Positions 47,079 through 55,116 of a stretch of 64,000 bases of DNA are shown piece after piece. Within the stretch, counting starts at the first letter, position 1. Each line of letters begins with the position of its first letter. The stretch comes from an uncultured Bacillaceae bacterium (GTDB taxonomy: Bacteria > Bacillota > Bacilli > Bacillales > Amphibacillaceae): contig CALAMD010000055.1 in assembly GCA_937925695.1 (NCBI GenBank), positions 119,713 through 183,712 of the forward strand. The letters are read 5' to 3'. The notes below the pieces were generated by a model. It did not search any database, was not told the origin of the DNA, and saw only the letters and a program-made list of their open reading frames with translations. Both the position numbers and the translations under genes were made by a program.

Positions 47079-48257
47079 ATTTGCCAACATAATTCCTAAA
47101 CTATTTTCATATATTTCTGGAAATTGTTCGATTGGCAATGGATTCATTCCCCGTCCCAATTCAATCGTGAAACCCGGACGGCGAAAATCTTGAATAAACC
47201 AATCCTTATAACCGGCATAACTGTCTGTATATTGAATCGGTTCATAACCACTGACCCGGGCATATTCATTAGCAATAACCTCTGATTCAGGAGGTTCGAG
47301 TCCTTCAAATCCCCAAAAGATAACTTCACCTTGGGTATGAAACGCATTTACTCGGCTAAAATTACTTACACTCGTATAATTAGCGATCGCCATGGCTTCA
47401 GGTTCTGATAAAGGGTAGGGGCCCGGATAATCACGTGGAGCTGGTTGCTTAGGTTTACGTTCTGCTTCAATTTCCCACTCGGCTGGAAATTGATTATTTA
47501 AATCAACACCACGAATATTAGCCTTCCAATTAGAAAAGTCTTCACTTTCGCCATTGATGGCTAACACCTCCGTTGAATATTGACCGGCAGCTGATATGCC
47601 ATCAATCACCAAATCTACTCCATCTGGATTTACCATTGGTATAACTGACAAATTCGTTTCAAGGAATAAAGGTAACATATAAAGCCCTCTAATTGGTTCA
47701 TTATTCGTCAATGCAAGCAAGTAATCATTGACAAATCTCATGATGATCGGGGTTGTAATCCATTCATTGGCGTGAAAAGAACCATTTATATGAACATTTT
47801 TCATACCAGTTCCAATTTGTAAAGCGACAAGATTTTTCCCCAACACCGATCTACCAATCATTTGTTGTTGAATAAATGGATAAATGGATATTAATTCTTC
47901 AATATGAGCAATCATTTTTGCATATGTATAGTTATTGATATCATCAACGATTAAATTTGTCACCCGCTGCGGTAACATGATGTTCTGGCCTATTTGTAAT
48001 TGATTCGGATTAATTTGCTGATTAACTAGCAATAACGAATCAACTGTAAGGTTATGTTGATTTGCTATAGTCCATAACGAATCATTAGCTTTAATAGTAT
48101 ACTCATGTAAAACATATCCCGGAATAAGAATCCGTTGACCGATATTTAACAAGGCTGGGTCAACCCCGGGATTGGATTGCTCAATTAACACCAAAGGTAT
48201 ATTAAATAATTCACTATAATACCACAATGAATCATGAGGTCGCACAAATATTTCCAT
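47067..48257 (-). CDS. LysM-M14 peptidase (gamma-D-glutamyl-diaminopimelate endopeptidase type)
   Basis: The 396-residue protein has two N-terminal LysM modules (VRPHDSLWYYSELFNIPL..., residues 4-48, and YTIKANDSLWTIANQHNL..., 52-97) and a zinc carboxypeptidase M14 domain. Zinc ligands are the H and E of GSFHANEW and the later H in NAFHTQGE; the catalytic glutamate is in FTIELGRGM. The layout matches endopeptidase I of Lysinibacillus sphaericus, which cuts spore or cell-wall peptides. There is no signal peptide, as in that enzyme. AGGAGCG precedes the ATG. Confidence 0.88.
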   Translation of the reverse strand: MEIFVRPHDSLWYYSELFNIPLVLIEQSNPGVDPALLNIGQRILIPGYVLHEYTIKANDSLWTIANQHNLTVDSLLLVNQQINPNQLQIGQNIMLPQRVTNLIVDDINNYTYAKMIAHIEELISIYPFIQQQMIGRSVLGKNLVALQIGTGMKNVHINGSFHANEWITTPIIMRFVNDYLLALTNNEPIRGLYMLPLFLETNLSVIPMVNPDGVDLVIDGISAAGQYSTEVLAINGESEDFSNWKANIRGVDLNNQFPAEWEIEAERKPKQPAPRDYPGPYPLSEPEAMAIANYTSVSNFSRVNAFHTQGEVIFWGFEGLEPPESEVIANEYARVSGYEPIQYTDSYAGYKDWFIQDFRRPGFTIELGRGMNPLPIEQFPEIYENSLGIMLANLYL

Positions 48258-48473
48258 ATTTTTCGCTCCTTTATTAATATCAAAGAATAGTAAATCGTAT
48301 GTGAAGACAGCTAAAAAATGAACTGAAGTTTAATATTTTCTCAATCTGTTCAAAAAATAGAAATGAATTTTGATCAAATAGTTTTATTTGAAGGTTCATC
48401 AAGAGGGTAAAGGTTTTTTAGTGTTGAACTTATGTAAAGATGAAGACAGAAAATTAACCTGGAGGGGTAGCTA

Positions 48474-48959
48474 ATGAAAATGCCAGTACATATTGTTGCT
48501 GCAGGCGGAATCGTTGAAAACGAAAAAGGTGAAATATTATTGGTAAAAACTCGTCGAGAGGGTAATTGGGTATTTCCAGGCGGCCAAATCGAAGTCGGCG
48601 AAAACTTAATAGATGGGGTAGTCAGAGAGGTTAAAGAGGAAAGCGGAATTGATGTTCATGTATTACATTTGATAGGGGTTTATTCCAATACAGCTACATA
48701 TGAAGGCCACAGTGGTGTAAAAACTATACCGACCAAGGTTATGTTTGATTTTGTCTGTGAACCAATAGGTGGCGAATTAGCAACATCTGATGAAACGTCA
48801 AAAAGTCGTTGGATTCATAAGGAGGAAGTGCTCGACATGATCACAACGCCAGCAATACGGACTCGTTTTAAAGCATATTTAGATTATAAGGGAAGTGTCC
48901 AGTATATGGACTATATAACAAAACCCCATTTTACATTAAAATTAACGAGAAATATATAA
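48474..48959 (+). CDS. Nudix hydrolase
   Basis: The 161-residue protein carries a full Nudix box, GGQIEVGENLIDGVVREVKEES continuing into GI, at residues ~40-65, with the REVKEE metal-binding glutamates. An ADP-ribose, nucleotide or RNA cap substrate is possible; nothing decides. GGAGGGG stands before the ATG. The next gene, a phosphotransferase, is 300 bases away and probably separate. Confidence 0.9.
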   Translation: MKMPVHIVAAGGIVENEKGEILLVKTRREGNWVFPGGQIEVGENLIDGVVREVKEESGIDVHVLHLIGVYSNTATYEGHSGVKTIPTKVMFDFVCEPIGGELATSDETSKSRWIHKEEVLDMITTPAIRTRFKAYLDYKGSVQYMDYITKPHFTLKLTRNI

Positions 48960-49267
48960 AAGCAATCTGATAACTAATTAGTTGTATGTTTAAATCTCGA
49001 CGTATACTCGTTTTGTTATTGAAGATACGATAATAATACCATTCATCTTATGAGTTAATAAAAATGAATATTTATAATTTCCATATTATGTTATAATCAT
49101 TTTATATTTGTTTAAGTACAATAATCTGATTATTGGTAATTGGGCGAATTACTTATATGTTTGTATTCAACTTGATTGGGGGAAGTCGATCAGGATGTTT
49201 ACAGCCAATTAACTGCTGAAATTACTACAATGAAATATGAAAAAAGACTAAAAATGGGAGAGGTTCT
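48960..49267 (+). other. Intergenic region before the phosphotransferase gene
   Basis: This 308-base AT-rich gap has an extended -10, TGTTATAAT, at 49089-49097. A GGGGGAAG at 49180-49187 is followed by an ATG (49196) that stops after four codons, possibly a decayed start. No other gene was seen. Confidence 0.4.
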
Positions 49268-50110
49268 ATGAAAATTGGTAGAAAAATAGGTGAGGGCAGT
49301 AACTCAGAAATATTTGAATATGAGAACGACAATAAAATCATAAAGTTAGCCAAACCAAATACGAATAAAGTAACAATACAAAGAGAATTTAATAATAGTT
49401 TAATTGTCTCGAAAGTCGGTTTGCCTGTACCTAAACCATATCAAGTTGTTGAGATAAATGAACGTCCTGGGATTGTATTTGAACGTATTTATGGCGTTCC
49501 TATAAAACAACTCTTATTTGAAAATTTATTTAATCTACTTAATGGAAATGAACAACAAGATAGTTGGGATGTAATAACATCCATTGCTCGTATATTAAGT
49601 GAAGTCCACCAAATATCCAATGATGAACTACCTTCCCAAAGGGATTCCATTAAATATCAGATATTGCGCGTAGACTATTTAAGTAATAGTGAAAAGAACG
49701 CGGTTATAGGAATGCTAGAAAGATTACCTATAGATAATAAGATCTGCCATGGCGATCCCAATCCAGATAACATATTGGTCAGCAATGAAAAAATTGTATT
49801 AATCGACTGGAATGATACGACAAAAGGCAATCCAGAAGCTGATATAGCAGAATTTGTTATTATGATTAAATTTGCAATTTTACCAGCAGATATACCGCAA
49901 GAGATAGTAAGAATTTTTGATTCCCTAAGAGAATCAATTATTGAAGTATTTATGGATGAGTACACGCGCCTTACAGGTATTACCTATGATGATATTGATC
50001 CCTGGATTGCTCCCATAGCAGCCCGAAAGCTTTCTGCTGATGCCATTTCTGAGGAAGAAAAACAATTATTAACAAATGAGATTAGATTAAGACTCGGTAG
50101 TAAGCAATAA
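49268..50110 (+). CDS. Aminoglycoside phosphotransferase-family (APH) kinase
   Basis: The 280-residue protein has the APH/choline-kinase fold: a nucleotide loop near the N-terminus (GRKIGEGSNSEIFEYEND), the lysine in KLAKP, the catalytic loop CHGDPNPDNIL near residue 160 and the magnesium-binding IDWNDTTKGNPEADIAEF. It lacks specific resistance signatures, so it may act on a small metabolite rather than a drug. GGGAGAGG precedes the ATG. No cotranscribed partner is evident. Confidence 0.85.
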   Translation: MKIGRKIGEGSNSEIFEYENDNKIIKLAKPNTNKVTIQREFNNSLIVSKVGLPVPKPYQVVEINERPGIVFERIYGVPIKQLLFENLFNLLNGNEQQDSWDVITSIARILSEVHQISNDELPSQRDSIKYQILRVDYLSNSEKNAVIGMLERLPIDNKICHGDPNPDNILVSNEKIVLIDWNDTTKGNPEADIAEFVIMIKFAILPADIPQEIVRIFDSLRESIIEVFMDEYTRLTGITYDDIDPWIAPIAARKLSADAISEEEKQLLTNEIRLRLGSKQ

Positions 50111-50171
50111 ATTGGTATCTATTTATTGGGGATGAGCAGGAAATTAATAAAGATTGTGACGTTATGAGAAG

Positions 50172-50444
50172 CTATTTAATTGAAAATGTCTGATAACCAA
50201 CCTGGTTTGTAGATTTCATAACATCGATATGATCTATACGAATGAGGGCATGTAGATTCGTTTTAATTTCCTGAATAAACCTTTCAATCGTTTGTTCATT
50301 ACCTTCAACCTCGATCCTTACTGTACCATCATCATTATTTTTTACCCAACCAACTAACCCAAATCCAAGGGCTTTTCTTCGCACCGAATAACGAAAACCT
50401 ACACCTTGAACACGGCCACTGACTATCATTTGAACATTCATCAT
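50172..50444 (-). CDS. acyP: Acylphosphatase
   Basis: This 90-residue enzyme hydrolyses carboxyl-phosphate bonds. The signature VSGRVQGVGFRYSVRRKA holds the catalytic arginine (in GFRY), and the asparagine is in GWVKNNDDGTVRIEVEG. ATG 50444 is five bases from GAGGTGG, and ATG 50441 eight bases; either may be used. It is transcribed away from the FAD-Rieske gene. Confidence 0.93.
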   Translation of the reverse strand: MMNVQMIVSGRVQGVGFRYSVRRKALGFGLVGWVKNNDDGTVRIEVEGNEQTIERFIQEIKTNLHALIRIDHIDVMKSTNQVGYQTFSIK

Positions 50445-50601
50445 CAATCCACCTCATTTAGCGCTAACATAGTCATGCTTATATTACATGATTTATCCCA
50501 TTAAGGATACAATATAAAATAGAATTCATACCATTGGCGATAAATGGGAATGATGGTAAAGATTACTTCTATAGTTAAACTAAACGAAAGAGTGAATACC
50601 T

Positions 50602-52140
50602 ATGACCGATATACAAATGCCACAATTTCCATCATCCTACTGGCGCGAATCTGTTGATTTACCCAGTTTTCCTAAATTAGATCAAGACATAAAAACAGAT
50701 GTGACGATCGTTGGGGGTGGTATCACTGGCATTACCGCAGCATATTTGTTATCAAGACACCAAATCCAAGTGACCTTACTGGAAGCTGGTGTTATGTTAA
50801 ACGGCACAACAGGACACACAACAGCAAAGATCACGGCCCAGCATGGGTTAATTTATGACGAATTCATCAACCATTTTGGCACCGACCAAGCTCAATTATA
50901 TTATCAAGCTGCTATGGAAGCCAAAGAGATGATTGAAAAGATCATCGAAAAACACCAAATCGAATGCGAATTTGAACGAGATGACGCATATATTTTTACA
51001 AATTCAGAAAAATATTTGAAAAAATTAGAGAATGAGAAAAGAGCATATGATCAATTGGGGATACCCAGTGAACTAAATGATTCTATACCACTTAATTTAC
51101 CAGTTCTTGCTGGGATGAAAATGAAGGATCAAGCCCAATTTCATCCGTTAAAATATTTACAAACCCTCATTCAGGAAGCCGTTGAAAATGGTTTGAAAAT
51201 ATTTGAACATACAACAGCAATAGACATTAGATATGGAAAAGAACCCGTTGTCAAGACTATAGATGGATATGAAGTGACAAGTAAATACGTTATTCAAGCA
51301 TCACATTTTCCATTTTATGATGGGATGGGGTTTTATCCAACAAGAATGTATCCTGAACGATCATATATTATCGCAACAAAAACATCCGAGAAATACCCAG
51401 GTGGCATGTATATTAATGCTGAATCCCCAACTAGATCAATTCGCAAAGTCACGATGGGTAATGAAGATTTGTGGTTGTTTGGTGGGGAAAATCATAAAAC
51501 TGGACAAGGTGAACCGACTTACCATCATTATGAAGCTCTACAAGAGTTTGCAACGAAACATTTTCATATTACAGCATTCCCATATCGCTGGTCTGCTCAA
51601 GATTTAACAACTATGGATAAACTTCCTTACATCGGTCCGGTTACAAGCGAACAAAAGCGAGTCTTTGTCGCAACTGGCTATCGGAAGTGGGGGATGACAA
51701 ATGGCACGATCGCAGCCAAAATCATTCATGATTTAATCGTGGAAAAATCAAGTCCATACGCTAAGTTATTTACACCTTCCAGGTTCCATGCTGAACCTTC
51801 ATTAAAAGAATTTATGAGTATGAACGTCGATGTGGCTAAACATTTAATCCAAGGAAAACTAGAATTTATTAATGATCAGATCCATGATCTAAATCCAGAT
51901 GAAGCAACCATTACAAGAATAAATGGTATGAGAACTGGAGTTTACAAAGATCTCGATAATCAACTACATGCTGTCGATACGACGTGTAAACACCTTGGTT
52001 GTGAAGTTCAATGGAATTCAGGTGACCGTACTTGGGATTGTCCATGCCACGGATCACGATATAAGTATACAGGTGAAGTTGTAGAAGGACCAGCTAAAGA
52101 ACCATTAAATAAAGTTTCCATTAATGAAAATGATTTATAA
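50602..52140 (+). CDS. FAD-dependent oxidoreductase with C-terminal Rieske domain (YhfW type)
   Basis: The 512-residue protein fuses a DadA-like FAD domain (VTIVGGGITGITAAYLLSRH at residues ~35-54; C-terminal FAD segment TGYRKWGMTNG near 357) to a Rieske [2Fe-2S] domain with CKHLGCEVQW and CPCHGSRY in the last 60 residues. B. subtilis YhfW has the same layout; the substrate is unknown, probably an amine or amino acid. AACGAAAGAGTG lies before the ATG. A strong hairpin follows. Confidence 0.88.
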   Translation: MTDIQMPQFPSSYWRESVDLPSFPKLDQDIKTDVTIVGGGITGITAAYLLSRHQIQVTLLEAGVMLNGTTGHTTAKITAQHGLIYDEFINHFGTDQAQLYYQAAMEAKEMIEKIIEKHQIECEFERDDAYIFTNSEKYLKKLENEKRAYDQLGIPSELNDSIPLNLPVLAGMKMKDQAQFHPLKYLQTLIQEAVENGLKIFEHTTAIDIRYGKEPVVKTIDGYEVTSKYVIQASHFPFYDGMGFYPTRMYPERSYIIATKTSEKYPGGMYINAESPTRSIRKVTMGNEDLWLFGGENHKTGQGEPTYHHYEALQEFATKHFHITAFPYRWSAQDLTTMDKLPYIGPVTSEQKRVFVATGYRKWGMTNGTIAAKIIHDLIVEKSSPYAKLFTPSRFHAEPSLKEFMSMNVDVAKHLIQGKLEFINDQIHDLNPDEATITRINGMRTGVYKDLDNQLHAVDTTCKHLGCEVQWNSGDRTWDCPCHGSRYKYTGEVVEGPAKEPLNKVSINENDL

Positions 52141-52192
52141 TAAAATATGGTCTATTCAACTTGTAATGAAAAATGAATAGACCATATTTTAT
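52140..52192 (+). terminator. Terminator after the FAD-Rieske gene
   Basis: A perfect 19-bp stem, ATAAAATATGGTCTATTCA with TGAATAGACCATATTTTAT, around a 15-base loop. Confidence 0.8.
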
Positions 52193-52320
52193 CAATATCA
52201 GTGAATATTAGCGAAAATATCAAGTAATTAAGAGGAACTTAAATGGAAGGGATGAAAATATGCTCATAATAAAAATTCATCTATAGATTCCTATAATAAA
52301 TATTATGTCAATCTGAGGAT

Positions 52321-52347
52321 TAAAAAAAATAAAGCTGTTAAGCTTTA
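52321..52347 (-). terminator. Terminator of the LAGLIDADG gene
   Basis: On the minus strand TAAAGCT pairs with AGCTTTA around TAAC, followed by a run of eight T bases. Confidence 0.75.
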
Positions 52348-52354
52348 TGGCTTT

Positions 52355-53148
52355 TTATTTTTCTTCTAATTGTTCCATGGATAGTTTTTCTTGCATAAAT
52401 ATATTGTACTTTCTCATTAAATACAATCCTTTATTTTTATATAGCCAATTAGAGAATTGTTTAAGAGTTTTCCTGCCACTTACATAAACGCGAAAATCTG
52501 TTTTATAATCAACAAATTTAGTTTTGAAACCTGCATTCTCTATATGATCCCTCAATGTAAGCATAAACTGTTTAGAACCTCCAACGATATTTACAAAATA
52601 TTTTTCGTATTTTACATGTCCATCACCATCAAAATATCCTCTTATAAAATGACTCAAATATTGCTTCGGAACTTGTGGGAATTTTATCTGACGGGCTTTA
52701 TTTGGCATCAGATCATATAACGTAATTAAATCTGTACGCATAATTTTACTGTTTATATTTAATATATATACGCCAGTATCTTTGTTTTGAATTATTGGAT
52801 GATTTGATTGCATTTCATCACGAATGTTTTCTAAAATTCCCTTTTCTTTTTGCGAAAAGCTAATAATTTGTGCATCACGTGCGACCATACCATCTGCAAA
52901 AAAGAATCCGAGTATATATGCCATATTATTTGACCACGTTTTAAAATAATCTTCATTAACCGAATATTTTCTTTTCCAGCTGCCATGTGGTCTAAGCATA
53001 ACATTATTTTTATTTAATAACATCCGTACATATCTTGCAGAAACATTAGCTTTTACACCGATTTCTTCTGTACTTAAGCCTTGCTCATATAAAAGTCTAT
53101 GATTGTTTGTGTACTTAGCGTTCTTTTTCTACGTTTATCATTACCCAA
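52355..53148 (-). pseudogene. HTH-LAGLIDADG protein, SOS-boxed, split by a -1 frame break
   Basis: A continuous frame 52355-53023 encodes 222 residues with two LAGLIDADG helices (YILGFFFADGMV and FIRGYFDGDGHV), as in single-chain homing endonucleases and their derived regulators. Homology continues upstream in the same frame as a helix-turn-helix (GLSTEEIGVKANVSARYVRML). The only good start, TTG 53148, six bases after GGAGGTG (53161-53155), reads MGNDKRRKR and is one base out of phase; the frames meet at an A5 run (T5 at 53124-53128). One more A would restore about 264 codons. It is either a pseudogene or expressed by slippage. Confidence 0.65.
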
Positions 53149-53173
53149 TAATAACACCTCCAATAATTAACCA

Positions 53174-53187
53174 GGAACATATGTTCT
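53174..53187. promoter_or_regulatory. LexA (SOS) box before the LAGLIDADG gene
   Basis: GGAACATATGTTCT carries the perfect core GAAC-N4-GTTC. On the minus strand it lies directly after an extended -10 (TGATACAAT), covering the start of transcription. Confidence 0.7.
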
Positions 53188-53594
53188 TAACTAATTGTAT
53201 CATAATGATTCTTATCGTGTTGATTATAATTTTCTATTTTTTGTGTGTTGAATATCGTGAAAATTGAGATTTGAATGTTACAATGGAAAAAATTCTTATA
53301 TGAAAAAGGACGTGAAAATTTAAAATTTTACATTCGTCGTCTTTTTAACCAATACAAATCGGGACCAATGTTACTTCCCTGCCCTACGTTTGCTTTCTTA
53401 TATTGATTGTTATTGGCAAGTATCAGGTAAAATGCTCAAACCCAATCAAACTAGCATGCATAAAGGATTACTAAACGATTGTAATGACATAGTGTTTGTA
53501 AAACGGAATTCTTTATGTTTAGAAGGAAGATTTTCAATTGTTATGACTAGTTACATGAGCGTACCGATTAGTTATTAGCTTGTAATTAGTTGGC
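53188..53594. other. Region of decayed coding sequence
   Basis: An open plus-strand stretch ending at 53578 encodes about 80 residues (containing LRLLSYIDCYWQVSGKML) that I cannot assign. It has no ribosome site. It directly precedes a VOC fragment and is probably remnant sequence. Confidence 0.3.
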
Positions 53595-53789
53595 ATGCAT
53601 ATTCGAAGTGGAAAATTTGGAGAAAACAGTGGAAAACATCAAAATAACGGCGGTAAATGTGAGACGGAAATTCATGATCAACCTGATTGGGGCATACGTG
53701 CCGTTCATTTGCGTAATCCGAATCGTACATTAATTGAACTATATACCGAATTTGCAGAGGACAAATGGCGTCATGTCTCATTGAATTAA
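53595..53789 (+). pseudogene. C-terminal fragment of a VOC (glyoxalase/bleomycin resistance) protein
   Basis: The last 35 codons read HDQPDWGIRAVHLRNPNRTL then IELYTEF, the typical end of a vicinal-oxygen-chelate domain with a metal-binding glutamate. Only about 64 codons remain, with no ribosome site and no first half, so the gene is truncated. Confidence 0.6.
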
Positions 53790-53810
53790 GTAAAAAATAT
53801 GAATAAAAGT

Positions 53811-53873
53811 GTCCTATAGGACCCTTTATTGAAGTCCTATTTTTTTATGAAAAAACGTCCTATAGGACCCCTT
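53811..53873. repeat. Two copies of a GTCCTATAGGACCC repeat
   Basis: GTCCTATAGGACCC occurs at 53811-53824 and 53857-53870, each with the palindrome TCCTATAGGA; a half copy (GTCCTAT) lies between. It could form hairpins at the end of the VOC remnant or be recombination debris. Confidence 0.5.
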
Positions 53874-54041
53874 GTATTAATTTTTCTTAAACAAAAAGTT
53901 TCCTGTAGAATCCTGATATAATCATCTTCCTTAATAAAAATTCAATTATTTTATTTTGTCAATATAGACTTTTTACTCAAACGTTTGTTTGATTAAATCA
54001 TAACATAGTAAATTTTTATTTCGAATCTTTTTTCAAAAAGT

Positions 54042-54485
54042 TTTGTAAACACTTCAATTGATTTGATTCGTCAAATCGCAGAATACGGAAAAGGTAAATG
54101 CGAATATGTTATTGTCGAAGGAATCTTAACGAAAGAACGTTATGGTCATATGTTGGAGCATCTTATCCATTTTTATAACGGTAACGTATATGCTTTTTAT
54201 TTTGATTTATCCTTTGAAGAAACATTAAGACGTCATAACGCTAGCGATAAAAGAAATAATTTCGGGGTAGATTCTTTGCGTTCCTGGTGGAATCCTCGTG
54301 ATTATCTCGGCATTGAAAATGAAACATTACTAACTGATGACATGTCCAAGGATGAAGTTTTACAGATTATTTTAGATAAGGTACTAGAGCAAACAAGATC
54401 ATTGAATTCTGCTATTTGTGATAAGTATGTTTTCGTTTTCCCTACATATTCCAATGTAGGCAATCAAGTATATAATAATATATAA
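54042..54485 (+). pseudogene. 5'-truncated P-loop kinase
   Basis: The frame encodes the C-terminal part of a small kinase family: NTSIDLIRQIAEYG, VIVEGILTKERYG, YFDLSFEETLRRHN and WWNPRDYLGIENE. In intact relatives the P-loop (GxSGSGKS type) lies about 60 residues upstream. Here the similarity can be followed only to about 54042 and the ATP site is gone. The last ~30 residues look unrelated, suggesting a changed 3' end too. A TTG at 54063 exists, but no ribosome site. Confidence 0.6.
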
Positions 54486-54500
54486 AGCGAGGAAACAAAT

Positions 54501-54911
54501 ATGGATAACTGTGTGTTTTGTAATCTAGACTTAGAACCAAAGCAAAGAATAATTTTTAGCAATAACCATTGTCTATTTTTACAATTGGAACAATCCAACA
54601 TGAAAGGTAGTCAACTTGAAGGTGCAGGTGTTATTGTACCTAAAATGCACAGAAAAACTGTTTTTGATATAACTGAGGAAGAATGGATGGCAACATATAG
54701 CCTTCTTCAACAAGTTAAAGAATACATAGATCACAATCACAAACCGCAAGGATATAATATAGGTTGGAACTGTGGTGAAGTCGGTGGGCAGCATATCTTT
54801 CACGCTCATTTACACGTAATCCCAAGATATGTAGATGAACCTCTTGCCGGTAAAGGAATTCGATATATATTTAAAAGTATAGAAAATATCAGAATAGGCA
54901 TCTCTGAATGA
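54501..54911 (+). CDS. HIT family hydrolase/transferase
   Basis: The 136-residue protein has the histidine triad HIFHAHLHVIPRY near residues 97-109, following the conserved QGYNIGWNCGEVGGQ. An N-terminal CVFC pair may bind zinc. Nucleotidyl hydrolase or diadenosine polyphosphate activity is typical of the family; the substrate is unknown here. The start follows AGCGAGGAAAC. It stands directly after the truncated kinase, with which it may once have formed an operon. Confidence 0.85.
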   Translation: MDNCVFCNLDLEPKQRIIFSNNHCLFLQLEQSNMKGSQLEGAGVIVPKMHRKTVFDITEEEWMATYSLLQQVKEYIDHNHKPQGYNIGWNCGEVGGQHIFHAHLHVIPRYVDEPLAGKGIRYIFKSIENIRIGISE

Positions 54912-54997
54912 CGAAACCTTTCACATTGTTTTGTACACAATATCCATCCCTATCATAAAAGAACCAACCTACTTTATATTCGAAATAACAACATGAA

Positions 54998-55039
54998 AAC
55001 CACCTTCAAATCAATTATCGATAAGATTTGAAAGTGGTT
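54998..55039. terminator. Hairpin between convergent HIT and P-type ATPase genes
   Basis: AACCACCTTCAAATC pairs with GATTTGAAAGTGGTT (one mismatch) around a 12-base loop. Confidence 0.6.
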
Positions 55040-55116
55040 ATTGTCTAGTCCGATTCACCTAAAACGTGTTTGCTCTTTTTGTTACAAAAGTGGTTATCCA
55101 AAGTTAGTACTATCCT

